From NCBI RefSeq assembly GCF_000741295.1, contig NZ_JGZG01000001.1, positions 124,001 to 188,000 of the forward strand: 64,000 nt of DNA. The letters are read 5' to 3'. The notes beneath the pieces are model-generated. The model made no database searches and was not told the DNA's origin. It saw only the letters and a list, made by a program, of their open reading frames with translations. Positions 26,142 through 34,907 of this stretch are shown piece by piece. Made by a program: the position numbers and the translations under genes. Numbering within the stretch: position 1 is the first letter of the stretch; the number at the start of each line of letters is the position of its first letter. This stretch comes from Bifidobacterium pseudolongum subsp. globosum (lineage in GTDB: Bacteria > Actinomycetota > Actinomycetes > Actinomycetales > Bifidobacteriaceae).

Positions 26142-26721
26142 CGCGCATCGCCTCCAACGCGGCCTGCGCCCTGTGCTTGGCGGCACGCCTGCCATAGAGC
26201 CGCGCGCAGAACGAGGTGAGCACCTCGGTCATGTCACGCACGAGACCATCGTCGAGTTCCGCGTCGTCCACGACAATAACGCGCCGTCCTTGCGCCTTCA
26301 ACGCGTTTTCCACAAGTTCGAAGTTCATGCGCGCGAGCCTGTCGCGGTGTTCCACGACAATCGTGCCCACGGTCGGGTCGGCGAGCAGACGGTTGAGCCT
26401 GCGCCGATGCTCGTCCATGCCCGAACCGGTCTCCGTGACGACCTCGGGAGCTTCCACGCCCATGCTGAGCGCGAACGCCTTGAGCCGGTCGGCCTGCCGT
26501 CGCAGATCGGTTTTCTGGCCGGCCGAGGACACGCGCGCATAGCACACCGTGCGCGAACCGCCGGGCGTCGTGCACGACCTGGTTTCGTATTTCGGGTCGT
26601 GGATGAGCCACATGCCCGTCGGCGTATGCTCCACGGATACGGGCATCGTGCCTTCACGGCACCACTTCCATACCGTCTGCGGATGCAACCCCTCACGGGC
26701 CGCCCATTCCTTCACCAACAT
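26134..26721 (-). CDS. tnpA: IS607-family serine recombinase TnpA
   Basis: A 195-residue protein with a MerR-like N-terminal helix-turn-helix (MLVKEWAAREGLHPQTVWKW...GTMPVS) and a serine-recombinase catalytic domain (VCYARVSSAGQKTDLRRQADRL, with the active-site Ser after YARV). VVEHRDRLARMNFELVENAL and the Arg residues near DRLAR match the resolvase active site. This small N-terminal-DNA-binding layout is typical of IS607 TnpA. It overlaps tnpB in the next frame. The start ATG is preceded by AT-rich sequence with an imperfect ribosome binding site. Confidence 0.9.
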   Translation of the reverse strand: MLVKEWAAREGLHPQTVWKWCREGTMPVSVEHTPTGMWLIHDPKYETRSCTTPGGSRTVCYARVSSAGQKTDLRRQADRLKAFALSMGVEAPEVVTETGSGMDEHRRRLNRLLADPTVGTIVVEHRDRLARMNFELVENALKAQGRRVIVVDDAELDDGLVRDMTEVLTSFCARLYGRRAAKHRAQAALEAMRGV

Positions 26722-26826
26722 GAAACTAAGTATAACGTATTCAAACCACGCAAAACAAACTCATACACCAACAGATAACAACCCTCAACACATTCTAGAT
26801 AATGCCCACTATGTTCTGGATGACAC

Positions 26827-27957
26827 TCAATATGAACTCATTGGATCAAAAATGGGGTGATACGGCAATACATTCGACGTACCCTGCAATGGGTACATGA
26901 TCATCCACGCCAAGAAGAGCACAATGATCACAAGATTCATCACATAATATTCTGCGCCGGAGAACATCCGTTTGAGGAACAGTGGAATGGACAGGCATTG
27001 CAGGAACATGAAGAACCAGACAAACCGGTATCCCAGCGGAATGACGGATTGCAACAGCGAGAACGAGAGCGCAAAGGACTGCGCCAGCATGTAGAACGAC
27101 AGGTTCCGGTCATGTTCCCGGTAGGCTTGAGTCATGTAATACACGAACAGGAACATCGCGAAGACAGCGAAATTGATGAGGATCAACGTATTGTCCACAT
27201 ACCCCATGTCATATTCACTGCCGAAATAGTAATCGAAACGTGTGCCTGAGCCGAACATGACAAAAATGACCCTGACGGCGCCTTGTCCAAGCAACGCGAA
27301 GACGGGCAATAGGATTGATACGACCATCATCCATCTGGTTCTCATGAAATACATCAGCACAAACGGTACAACGATGATTGCACTCTGATGCAGCAATACC
27401 GCCAACACGATGAGAATCGCGGCGGGGATCCACTTCTTCTTGAGAAGCGCGGTAAACCCCACGAAGAACGTTGCCAGTGCCACATACTGGGCCACGAAGC
27501 AGAAGGAACGAAGGTAATTGAAAGACACGAGATACAATGCGACCGGAATCGCAATATACTCGCTACGCCGGCAAATGCCAAAATAGATCATCCCGACCGT
27601 ATAGAGCGCCATGGCGGCGAAGAACCACTGGTTGTCTTGCAATCGCGCAAAGCACGCAATGATGAAGTTGAACAACGGGTCATAATGGGAAGCCGAACCG
27701 GCACGCACTGTCTCCAGTGACGGCACATACGAATAGTAATAATCGACGCCGGTGTCGTACCGCAATCCTGAGAGCAGGATCAGCACGGCGGCGGAACAGA
27801 GGAGGAAGACGTTCTTGCCGATTTTTGCGGCAGTAACGGCATTCCACAAATCACGCCCCGCCAGTTCGCGCTTGGCGACTGCGATTTGACGCTGGCATAG
27901 ATCGGAGCAGAAGGCAAACCCAATCGCTACCGCAAAGGTTATCAAGTAAAGGAGCAC
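26827..27957 (-). CDS. EpsG-like polysaccharide polymerase
   Basis: A 376-residue membrane protein with about ten hydrophobic segments and the EpsG/Wzy-like signature GLRYDTGVDYYYSYVPSLE after the first helices. GYRFVWFFMFLQCLSIPLFL lies near the C-terminus. EpsG-family proteins are thought to polymerise repeat units of exopolysaccharides. The GTG start follows an AGGAGG stretch. It is immediately preceded, as TAAGTG, by the stop of a 35-codon reading frame. Base composition is lower in GC than the housekeeping genes, as in the rest of the EPS genes. Confidence 0.8.
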   Translation of the reverse strand: MLLYLITFAVAIGFAFCSDLCQRQIAVAKRELAGRDLWNAVTAAKIGKNVFLLCSAAVLILLSGLRYDTGVDYYYSYVPSLETVRAGSASHYDPLFNFIIACFARLQDNQWFFAAMALYTVGMIYFGICRRSEYIAIPVALYLVSFNYLRSFCFVAQYVALATFFVGFTALLKKKWIPAAILIVLAVLLHQSAIIVVPFVLMYFMRTRWMMVVSILLPVFALLGQGAVRVIFVMFGSGTRFDYYFGSEYDMGYVDNTLILINFAVFAMFLFVYYMTQAYREHDRNLSFYMLAQSFALSFSLLQSVIPLGYRFVWFFMFLQCLSIPLFLKRMFSGAEYYVMNLVIIVLFLAWMIMYPLQGTSNVLPYHPIFDPMSSY

Positions 27958-28065
27958 TTACTTCCATTCCTCCTCGAGCACAGGCAGCATCGTGCCCCCT
28001 TCCATGTGCAGATACGGGGCGGTCCGCAACGCTGAGGCAAACGGGCATGCACGGCTGCCTGTCAT
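27958..28065 (-). CDS. Possible 35-residue leader peptide or gene remnant
   Basis: A short frame starts ATG (protein MTGSRACPFASALRTA...) and ends LEEEWK. Its TAA abuts the GTG of the EpsG-like gene, and an AAAGGCGG site lies a few bases upstream of its ATG. The AGGAGG of the downstream gene lies within it. It could be translated for coupling or be the end of a lost gene. No family is recognised. Confidence 0.3.
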   Translation of the reverse strand: MTGSRACPFASALRTAPYLHMEGGTMLPVLEEEWK

Positions 28066-28433
28066 GCGGTTACCGCCTTTCCCCTACAACATCCATCCAC
28101 ACGCATATTACGCACGCATAACGATATAAACTATAACTCTAGATGTGGTCTGTTATAACAGAATTGACCTGCAATAAATATATCCAGAGACGCCGACGGG
28201 TCTTTTTCTTTACCGAACCTCCTTACTCTTGCCCAATGACGGGTATTTCGTCCACCAGAACTGTGCGGACATAACTGTTCACCAACAAAGCACTCCGTCG
28301 CTTCCTTCCCAGTAATCATAGCCATTATCGCTTTTGCTATCATCAAAAAATGGAGCGGCCGAAGTTTCTTCCGCATGTAGCGGATTCGGCAAGTAAGTCA
28401 TACAGATGAAAGAGGTATCGGAGGGTTTTAGAT
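28066..28433. other. Intergenic region between EPS genes
   Basis: 368 bp of AT-richer sequence between the divergent EpsG-like and GT2 genes, probably holding both promoters. An 81-codon minus-strand frame (28131-28376) has no ribosome binding site or recognisable domain and is not called. The GT2 ribosome binding site GGAGG lies at the right edge. No structured element was recognised. Confidence 0.6.
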
Positions 28434-29447
28434 ATGGCACGATTGGTCTATGCATCGCAGCGGTATGTGGAAAACCCCATGCTCAGCTTGATTGTTCCCG
28501 TATACAACACGCCGGTCTCTTTACTCACCCGCGCACTCCAGCCCTTCATCGACCAGCAGTACAGCGACATGGAAGTCATCCTCGTCGACGACGCCTCACA
28601 ATCCCTCGAACACAGCGAAATGCATGCGCTTCTGGAACGCCTGAAGACCTCTGCCTCGCTGTTCCGGCACAGCCGCAACGGAGGGCAGAATGCGGCCAGG
28701 CAGACAGGCGTGAACAACGCCAAAGGCCAGTACATCGCGTTTCTGGACAGTGATGACTATCTCGACCCCCATGAATTCGATAAGGTGCTGCACGGCATGC
28801 ACACTGTGCATGCGGATATCTACGGATACAACTACATCTATATCGACGGTACAGGCAACGAGCTGTTCCGTCACGGCATGGCCATGCAGAAGAGTGAGAT
28901 GTTAGACAAGCATGAGGCGGTGCGCAAAGCGGCTCAGCTATGGCCATGGATCTTCGCCCGAGACCTCTTCCGCGCTGATTCATTGTATGGGGAGATTCCA
29001 GTGGGCGAAGATCTGGTAAGCGTCATTCCTCTCCTGATCCGGGCCTCTTCCATCTATGGCATCAACGCCTACCCATACCACTATGTGTGCAATCCCCATA
29101 GCGTCATGCAAACCACCTCCGCCACAGACCGCCTGCGTATCATACAAGGCTTCGACCATCTCATCGCGGCATTGGGACCCGAAGAAGAGGAATACCAGCC
29201 TGAAGTGGAATGGCAGGCCATTGAGCATGTGTTGTATTGGGAGCCACGTCACATATTGCGGGAACAAGGCCCTCTCCCCCAAGCGGAGCTGCGACAGATC
29301 CGGAATTGGATGAACCGCGCCTTCCCCCAGTGGCGCAAGAACCGTTATCTCATGAGCGACTCGCTGGCACACGAGATGGGGTTCAAACTTCTCATTGGCG
29401 GCCACTACCGCATCTACAGGATGATTAACCACCTACGCCACAAGTAA
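28434..29447 (+). CDS. GT2-family glycosyltransferase
   Basis: A 337-residue GT-A glycosyltransferase. It begins with a short extension, then LSLIVPVYNTPVSLLTRAL, QYSDMEVILVDDASQ, NGGQNAARQTGVNNAKGQYIAFLDSDDYLDP. The DSD/DD metal-binding motif is intact. The C-terminal half is variable, so donor and acceptor cannot be read. There is a single soluble domain with no transmembrane segment. It starts with ATG after GGAGGG; an internal start at residue 16 (MLSLIVP) is possible. It ends just before a strong terminator. Confidence 0.88.
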   Translation: MARLVYASQRYVENPMLSLIVPVYNTPVSLLTRALQPFIDQQYSDMEVILVDDASQSLEHSEMHALLERLKTSASLFRHSRNGGQNAARQTGVNNAKGQYIAFLDSDDYLDPHEFDKVLHGMHTVHADIYGYNYIYIDGTGNELFRHGMAMQKSEMLDKHEAVRKAAQLWPWIFARDLFRADSLYGEIPVGEDLVSVIPLLIRASSIYGINAYPYHYVCNPHSVMQTTSATDRLRIIQGFDHLIAALGPEEEEYQPEVEWQAIEHVLYWEPRHILREQGPLPQAELRQIRNWMNRAFPQWRKNRYLMSDSLAHEMGFKLLIGGHYRIYRMINHLRHK

Positions 29448-29464
29448 CCAGTAAAAACAAAAGC

Positions 29465-29500
29465 CGTCCGGCATCTCCTTGAGCAAGGAGATGCCGGACG
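29465..29500. terminator. Bidirectional terminator between convergent EPS genes
   Basis: A perfect 17-bp inverted repeat, CGTCCGGCATCTCCTTG and its complement, with a 2-nt loop. On the minus strand it is followed by GCTTTTGTTTTT. It serves the GT2 gene (plus) and the F420-hydrogenase-beta-like gene (minus). Confidence 0.9.
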
Positions 29501-29520
29501 TGGAGCCTTGGCATTACTGG

Positions 29521-30897
29521 CTATTTACCTAATACGCGGCGCACAAGCTGCTTTGCCTTCTTGCCCACGCGCCTATACCATGGATTATCGGCACGCTTAT
29601 ACCGCTTGAGGTATGGCGCCATATGTTCATTGAACGCCTGCATGCCTTGGGGACTGCGTTCGGCCAAGTGGAATCCGATGAAGCTCTGCCGCACCAACTC
29701 CAAGCGTTCCTTGTACACCGCCTTGCGCCAGTGCGGTATGCGGTTGCTGGGCTTCACTCGCTTGGTTGGGCGCCACTCGCCGGCCTGATCTTTCAAATAC
29801 AGGCGGTATGAGGTTCCTTCGCGCCGGTGGCGTAAGCCGGATCCTTGGGATTGAGCCACTACGTCTGCCGAAATGGCTTCCAAGTGAATCTCATCGGCAA
29901 AATGTTCCAACAGCTCTTTCATCTCCAGCGAGCGCACCACCACCACATTGGTTCCCTGCCCATCCTTGGCGTATTGGGGAAGCCAAGCGTCACCGCATGT
30001 GATATCGGCGGTTTCCGCCAACACATCGTCGCAGTATTCGCAGGCATTGTATTTGAAATAGCCATATCCCCAGTTGGTGGTGGAGAGTTCGCGCGTCGGC
30101 TTGGTCACGGTCACTGTCTTGCCATCCACCACACCAGTGGCCTGAATACCGTAGTCAGTCGCTTTGCGCCCGGGCAATTTGTACCGGAAATCGACCATGC
30201 GGATGTCTTGCAACGGAATGCCGCTCTCCCATGCTTCCGAAAGGGCGAAGAACGTGGATTTGAGGTGGCCGCACACCAATCCCAGGTGGTAGCGAACGCG
30301 GGCGGCGATGACCTCGTCTTCCTGCTCGACCAATCGCATCGCCTTGATGAAACACGGAATGCCAATGACCGCATAGCGCCCATCATGTTCGGCTACATAT
30401 TGCAGGACTTCAGACAGCTCAATCGGGTAATACTTGGATTTTGCACCCTCTTTGAGCTCTTCGACTGACGTGGAAACGCGGTATTCATACATGACGGATT
30501 CATCTTCGGCAGGCTTCACATGCAGGACCGCATCCACCTTGCCGATTTCCAACAGTTTTGTGGCAAGCCAGCTGACCATTCCGCCAGAGCTGCCGCGGTC
30601 ACGATACCCATCCGCAGTCACATAGCCTGCATAGTTCTCCAGATAGTAGCCGGTGGCGGAATTGTGTTGGATTCCATCGATTGATCCAAACAGGCGCTTG
30701 CCAAGCACATCCTCGTTCAATTGGGCATTGGCGAATGGACAACACGCGTTGGCTTTGTCCGAAGGCTCCGACGCGCCGGGCTTGGCTTGGTACTTTCCAT
30801 CATCGTCCATGACCATCGAAATAGATGGATCCACAAAGGGGCAGGCACCGCATCCAATGCAATATCCACCCTCCATCACACGCGAAATGTCTTTCAT
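29521..30897 (-). CDS. F420-hydrogenase-beta-domain iron-sulfur protein
   Basis: A 458-residue protein of the coenzyme F420 hydrogenase/dehydrogenase beta-subunit (FrhB) type. The N-terminus has a ferredoxin-like Cys motif (YCIGCGACPFVDP) and a further CCPF. FrhB-type motifs DRGSSGGMVSWLA and GIPCFIKAMR follow, with CGHLKST, then CEYCDDVLAETADITCGDAWLP supplying more Fe-S cysteines. Related proteins occur in exopolysaccharide loci next to pyruvyl transferases, where their redox role is not well defined. A polysaccharide pyruvyl transferase lies two genes away. The start gives MKDISRVMEGG. The function here is inferred from context only. Confidence 0.8.
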   Translation of the reverse strand: MKDISRVMEGGYCIGCGACPFVDPSISMVMDDDGKYQAKPGASEPSDKANACCPFANAQLNEDVLGKRLFGSIDGIQHNSATGYYLENYAGYVTADGYRDRGSSGGMVSWLATKLLEIGKVDAVLHVKPAEDESVMYEYRVSTSVEELKEGAKSKYYPIELSEVLQYVAEHDGRYAVIGIPCFIKAMRLVEQEDEVIAARVRYHLGLVCGHLKSTFFALSEAWESGIPLQDIRMVDFRYKLPGRKATDYGIQATGVVDGKTVTVTKPTRELSTTNWGYGYFKYNACEYCDDVLAETADITCGDAWLPQYAKDGQGTNVVVVRSLEMKELLEHFADEIHLEAISADVVAQSQGSGLRHRREGTSYRLYLKDQAGEWRPTKRVKPSNRIPHWRKAVYKERLELVRQSFIGFHLAERSPQGMQAFNEHMAPYLKRYKRADNPWYRRVGKKAKQLVRRVLGK

Positions 30898-30993
30898 GCC
30901 ATTACCCTCCCCGGGTCCACAGATATTTGTTTATTCCCAATCATAGAAAACCCTGTACGTGGTTTTACTCCAAATGATTTTTGGCATCGCATA

Positions 30994-31023
30994 TTGCTAT
31001 GGTTCAATAAAGGCTACTATAAA
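30994..31023 (+). promoter_or_regulatory. Putative promoter of the flippase gene
   Basis: TTGCTA (30994-30999), an 18-bp spacer and TATAAA (31018-31023). A purine-rich AGAGGAGATGAAGG ribosome binding site follows, then the GTG start at 31047. It lies in the AT-rich divergent region between two EPS genes. Confidence 0.5.
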
Positions 31024-31046
31024 GGCAAGCATAGAGGAGATGAAGG

Positions 31047-32552
31047 GTGGCCAGTCAACGTAAAGCCGGTGCGCTTCTCGGTTACGCCAATATCCTGACC
31101 AAGAACATCGTCAATTTCATGTACACACCGCTGCTTCTCCATTTTCTGGGGCAAGACGACTACGGCGTATTCCAGATGACCAACTCGGGGGTGTTCGTGC
31201 TCACGCTGCTCAGTGCAGGATTCTCTGGATCGTATGTGCGTTTCTACATGATTCACCGCACTCAGAACGAAGAGGAGAAAATCGACAAGCTCAATGGCAT
31301 GTTCATGATGATCTATGCTGCAGCAAGCCTCATCAGCATCATCGCCGGAGTGTCCTTGGTGGCATTCGTCAGGCAGCTCTTCTCCAAGGGGCTCAATCCC
31401 GCCGAAGTCAATCTGGCACGTTCGCTCATGGTCATCATGGTCATCAATATCGCCGTCACGTTCCTGTCCACGCCATACACATCGTTCATCACCGCCAAAG
31501 AACGCTTCGTCTTCCAGCAAACACGTCAGCTAGCCACCACGTTGGCGCAGCCCGCCCTTGCCGTGGTGCTTCTGCTAATGGGATTCGGCGCCATCGGCGT
31601 CTCGCTGACAATACTCTTCGTCAATGTGGCTTTGCTTGTATTGAACGCCCATTACGCCCGTAACCGTCTCCATATGCGATTCAGATTCAACGACCTCGAC
31701 AAGAACCTATTCAAAGCGATTGCCGTCTTCAGCTTCTGGATCCTGCTGAATCAGATTTTCGACTTGGTCAACAACCAGGTCCCCAACTTCCTATTGGGCG
31801 CTATGGCCGGTGCAAGCGTGGTGGCGACGTATTCAATCGCCACACAAATCCGGAACCTGTTCTTCTCGCTTTCCACCACCATCTCGGGGGTGTTCATTCC
31901 AAAGATCAACCGCATTGTGACCACTTCGGACGACAACCATAAGCTCACCACGCTGATGACACAACTGGGACGCTACCAAATGCTGCTCTTCTGGTATGTC
32001 TACGGCGGGTTCATACTGGTGGGCCAATATTTTGTGCAGATATGGGCCGGCAGGCAAAACATGGCCGCTTACTGGCTCGCCACCGCAATGACCTTGCCCG
32101 TCATGATCCCCCTCACTCAGAATGTGGGCATTGAAATCCAGCGGGCCAAAAACCGGCATCGTGCCCGCAGCGTCATCTATATCCTCACTGCAGCGCTCGA
32201 TATCGCCATCTCCGTCGCGCTGATTCCCCGCATGGGGTACTGGGCGACGGCCATCGGTTACATCGCCAGTATTCTTCTCGGCACAGGCCTGTTCATGAAT
32301 TGGTACTACCACACACGCATCGGGCTGAACATGATGTACTTCTGGAGGCATCAGCTGCCTATTATCGCCGGCGGTGTGGGTGTTTTGGCTATTTGCCTCA
32401 TCGGCGCACACTTCATTCCCATCCACTCAGTGAGTGTGTTCATCGCATGGATTGTGGTCTACAGCGCAGTATTCGGCGGCGTCTTCTGGGTGTGTATTCT
32501 CAACAAGCAGGAAAAGGGACTGGTCCTCAATCGGTTCGCAAAAAAACATTGA
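31047..32552 (+). CDS. Wzx-type polysaccharide flippase
   Basis: A 501-residue MOP-superfamily exporter with about 12-14 hydrophobic segments. It begins RKAGALLGYANILTKNIVNF, and the family-like FLGQDDYGVFQMTNSGV and YTSFITAKERFVFQQTRQL follow. It would move lipid-linked repeat units across the membrane before polymerisation. The GTG start has a close GAGGAGATGAAGG site. The partner EpsG/Wzy-like gene is at 26827-27957. It is convergent with the pyruvyl transferase gene, 46 bp apart. Confidence 0.88.
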   Translation: MASQRKAGALLGYANILTKNIVNFMYTPLLLHFLGQDDYGVFQMTNSGVFVLTLLSAGFSGSYVRFYMIHRTQNEEEKIDKLNGMFMMIYAAASLISIIAGVSLVAFVRQLFSKGLNPAEVNLARSLMVIMVINIAVTFLSTPYTSFITAKERFVFQQTRQLATTLAQPALAVVLLLMGFGAIGVSLTILFVNVALLVLNAHYARNRLHMRFRFNDLDKNLFKAIAVFSFWILLNQIFDLVNNQVPNFLLGAMAGASVVATYSIATQIRNLFFSLSTTISGVFIPKINRIVTTSDDNHKLTTLMTQLGRYQMLLFWYVYGGFILVGQYFVQIWAGRQNMAAYWLATAMTLPVMIPLTQNVGIEIQRAKNRHRARSVIYILTAALDIAISVALIPRMGYWATAIGYIASILLGTGLFMNWYYHTRIGLNMMYFWRHQLPIIAGGVGVLAICLIGAHFIPIHSVSVFIAWIVVYSAVFGGVFWVCILNKQEKGLVLNRFAKKH

Positions 32553-32598
32553 GTCCCAGCCCCACCTTTTCCACGCTCCGCCCCGCACATATGCCATA

Positions 32599-33669
32599 TC
32601 AGCGCAGGCAGTCCTTCAGCGGGGCGAATTCCTTGCGGATACGCTCCAACGGGTAGGTGGTGTCCGCGGCGATCACACGGTTCAAGGCTCCCTGCGTCTC
32701 GTGCACATCGGAGATGAATTCAATGTAAGGCAGGTCCTTGATCCACTCGTACACGCCTTGGATCTTGTGGTTGCTGTTCGAAAGCACCACACACGGCGTA
32801 CCGGTTATCGCCGCGAAGATCATGCCATGGAGTCGATCCGTAATCACCACTCGGGAAGACGCGAAGATGTTCAGCATGTCACGCAAAATGACTTTGCGTT
32901 GCTGCGGGGTGATGTCCATCGTCTCGATGATCGTATCCGTTTCCTTCAACGGCAACGACATCGCACGTGCCGCCTCATGGATAATCGACCAATCGGCATC
33001 GGTCAGTTTGCGCTCCTCATCCTTGCGCAGCATGGTGGTCAGTGTGCGCCGGGGAAGGTTGAAATCCGCGTAATCCGCCGCGTCAAAACTGAGGACGATG
33101 TCGGGAACCAGACGCACATCCGTATGTGGATACGTCTTTTTCATGAGTTCTTCGGAAACACGCTCCCTGGCGAAGAGGCGCAGGTCGCTGCACCGAGCAT
33201 AGGCTCGTTGGCTATACCTCAGCAACGACGAATCCTGTGCCGTATACGCCAAGGTCTGCGGCAGTACGAGCGTGCGCACCTTCGGGAACACCTCCATTAC
33301 GGAACAGCGTTCATATTCAAACCAGTAATACAAATCGCTCATGTTGCCGCCACCCTGCAGGCACAAGACATCTTGTGGCTTGAGATGCTCTTTGAGCAGC
33401 TTTTCATACTCCCAGAAATGCATGGTGGGTATTTCCAGAATCGAACCCTCGAAGTTACGACGCATGAACTGCAACTGAGCTTCTGAAATCGCCAAGTCGC
33501 CAATGTTGCCGTAATTCGCCATGCCAACCAGCACACAGAGCCTCTGGCCACCGATTGCTTCGAATTCCTTCCGGTGCTGTTCAGGCCCCTTCAGATATGC
33601 CTGAAGATTATTCAATCGACCAATGCGGGCAGCGCCAAACGCCTCTTTCATGTTCTCTTTAAAACCCAT
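32599..33669 (-). CDS. Polysaccharide pyruvyl transferase
   Basis: A 356-residue member of the CsaB/EpsO family (GT-B-like), which adds ketal-linked pyruvate to polysaccharide sugars. Typical segments are NYGNIGDLAISEAQLQFM near the N-terminus, CLQGGGNMSDLYYWFEYERC in the middle, LFARERVSEE, and SRVVITDRLHGMIFAAITGTPCVVLSNSNHKI near the C-terminus, with the conserved DRLHG. The likely donor is phosphoenolpyruvate. It is transcribed away from the adjacent GT2 gene. Pyruvate would give the polymer extra negative charge. Confidence 0.9.
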   Translation of the reverse strand: MGFKENMKEAFGAARIGRLNNLQAYLKGPEQHRKEFEAIGGQRLCVLVGMANYGNIGDLAISEAQLQFMRRNFEGSILEIPTMHFWEYEKLLKEHLKPQDVLCLQGGGNMSDLYYWFEYERCSVMEVFPKVRTLVLPQTLAYTAQDSSLLRYSQRAYARCSDLRLFARERVSEELMKKTYPHTDVRLVPDIVLSFDAADYADFNLPRRTLTTMLRKDEERKLTDADWSIIHEAARAMSLPLKETDTIIETMDITPQQRKVILRDMLNIFASSRVVITDRLHGMIFAAITGTPCVVLSNSNHKIQGVYEWIKDLPYIEFISDVHETQGALNRVIAADTTYPLERIRKEFAPLKDCLR

Positions 33670-33795
33670 GCTATTGAGAATATCAGTCGCTTGAGCTTTT
33701 TCTACGTGAATACATAAAATAACACAGTATCTTCCCCATCACGTACAGTACGGTACTGGGAATGTGGGCAAAGCGAAGAGGAAGGGTATGGGAGA

Positions 33796-34812
33796 ATGGC
33801 AGATATGCAGACCAATCCCCTGGTAACCATCGTTGTTCCGATTTATAATGTGGAGCGATATCTCGACACCTGTGTGGAGTCAATTGTCAACCAGACCTAC
33901 GGTCATCTTGAGATTCTGCTGGTAGACGACGGGGCCCCGGATGACTGCGGTCGCATCTGCGATGAGTGGGCCGCTCGTGATTCGCGGATCACCGCCCTGC
34001 ACAAGCCTAATGGCGGTCTTTCGGATGCACGCAATTACGGCATTGACCGTGCGCGTGGAGAATATATCTATTGCGTGGACTCCGATGACTGGATTCAACC
34101 CAATCTCGTGGAACGCGCGCTCACCGTGGCGCAAGAGACTGATTCGGACATGGTGGTGTTCGAATACAACAGCGCCAGCGATGACGGTTCCCTTGTGCGG
34201 CTTTCCGACGACGCAGGCAAATTCCCCAGCAAAGGGCGCAGGAATTCGGAACAGGCATTAAAACTGCTGTGGGACGACAAAGTCCAAAATTTCGCATGGT
34301 CCTACTTGGTGCGCCGTCGGGTATATGATGCCGGCATCCGCTTTCCCAAAGGGTATCTGATGGAAGACATGGGCACTGCATATCTGCTGTACAACCAAGC
34401 GAATGCCGTGTACTTCCTGCCGGAGCCTCTCTATAATTACCGCGTGCGCCCGAACTCAATCCTTGGTGTCAAGAGCCAGGCGATGTGCGAGGGTACGGTA
34501 CATTTCATCCAGATCATCGATGTGTTCGCCAGGCAACATTATTTCCCGCAGCTTCGGGTTTCCGAGTTGAACTGGTCAATCAGGTATCTCAGCGGTGCAA
34601 TCATCTGGGCGTATGAATCACGCAAGCGATTCCGTCCAGACGAGTATCGTCGATTCGTCTCGTTCACGAAGAAGCTGATCAAACAGCGCATCAAAGAGCT
34701 TGGTGTGCGCAATGTCACTCGCACCAATCTTGTCAAGGTCTCCGCCATCTTCCTTCACTGCATGCCGATTCTGGACATCGCTTCACAGCGCCGTAGCGGT
34801 CGCATGTTGTAG
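33796..34812 (+). CDS. GT2-family glycosyltransferase
   Basis: A 338-residue GT-A glycosyltransferase: PLVTIVVPIYNVERYLDTCV, QTYGHLEILLVDDGAPDDCG, KPNGGLSDARNYGIDRARGEY and the metal motif CVDSDDW. A second conserved area is KGYLMEDMGTAYLLYNQANA, typical of EpsE/CpsI-like enzymes. The C-terminal half contains basic helices but no clear transmembrane span. It starts with ATG after AGGAAGG; three upstream in-frame codons are unimportant. It ends before a strong terminator. Donor and linkage are unknown. Confidence 0.9.
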   Translation: MADMQTNPLVTIVVPIYNVERYLDTCVESIVNQTYGHLEILLVDDGAPDDCGRICDEWAARDSRITALHKPNGGLSDARNYGIDRARGEYIYCVDSDDWIQPNLVERALTVAQETDSDMVVFEYNSASDDGSLVRLSDDAGKFPSKGRRNSEQALKLLWDDKVQNFAWSYLVRRRVYDAGIRFPKGYLMEDMGTAYLLYNQANAVYFLPEPLYNYRVRPNSILGVKSQAMCEGTVHFIQIIDVFARQHYFPQLRVSELNWSIRYLSGAIIWAYESRKRFRPDEYRRFVSFTKKLIKQRIKELGVRNVTRTNLVKVSAIFLHCMPILDIASQRRSGRML

Positions 34813-34830
34813 TTATTCCGGAGTAGCAAG

Positions 34831-34884
34831 AAGCCGTGGATGCGGCATGATAATTCACATCATGCTGCATCCACGGCTTTTTCA
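34831..34884. terminator. Terminator between GT2 and the amylase gene
   Basis: AAGCCGTGGATGC...ATGAT pairs with ATCAT...GCATCCACGGCTT across a short loop (one mismatch), followed by TTTTC. It is convergent, so it can stop both the GT2 gene and the amylase gene. Confidence 0.88.
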
Positions 34885-34907
34885 TATTCGTTGGACTACA
34901 CCTTCAA

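Larger units (their letters stand above)
24863..26780 (-). mobile_element. IS607-family-like element (tnpA serine recombinase + tnpB)
   Basis: The element reads on the minus strand, with a serine-recombinase tnpA followed by an overlapping tnpB. It has no visible inverted repeats, as expected for IS607. Approximate limits are the repeat pair near 24859-24876 and the AT-rich stretch after 26721. It sits between the tRNA-Val/small-protein pair and the EPS region, where base composition changes. The outer 100 bp are estimates. Confidence 0.75.

Noticed and set aside
26142..26195. Longer tnpB start
   Set aside because: The extra residues are Arg/Pro-rich and out of keeping with the TnpB N-terminus; the GTG overlapping the tnpA stop is the usual IS607 arrangement.
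28131..28376. 81-codon minus-strand frame in the EPS intergenic region
   Set aside because: No ribosome binding site, no domain, and it would occupy the likely promoter region.
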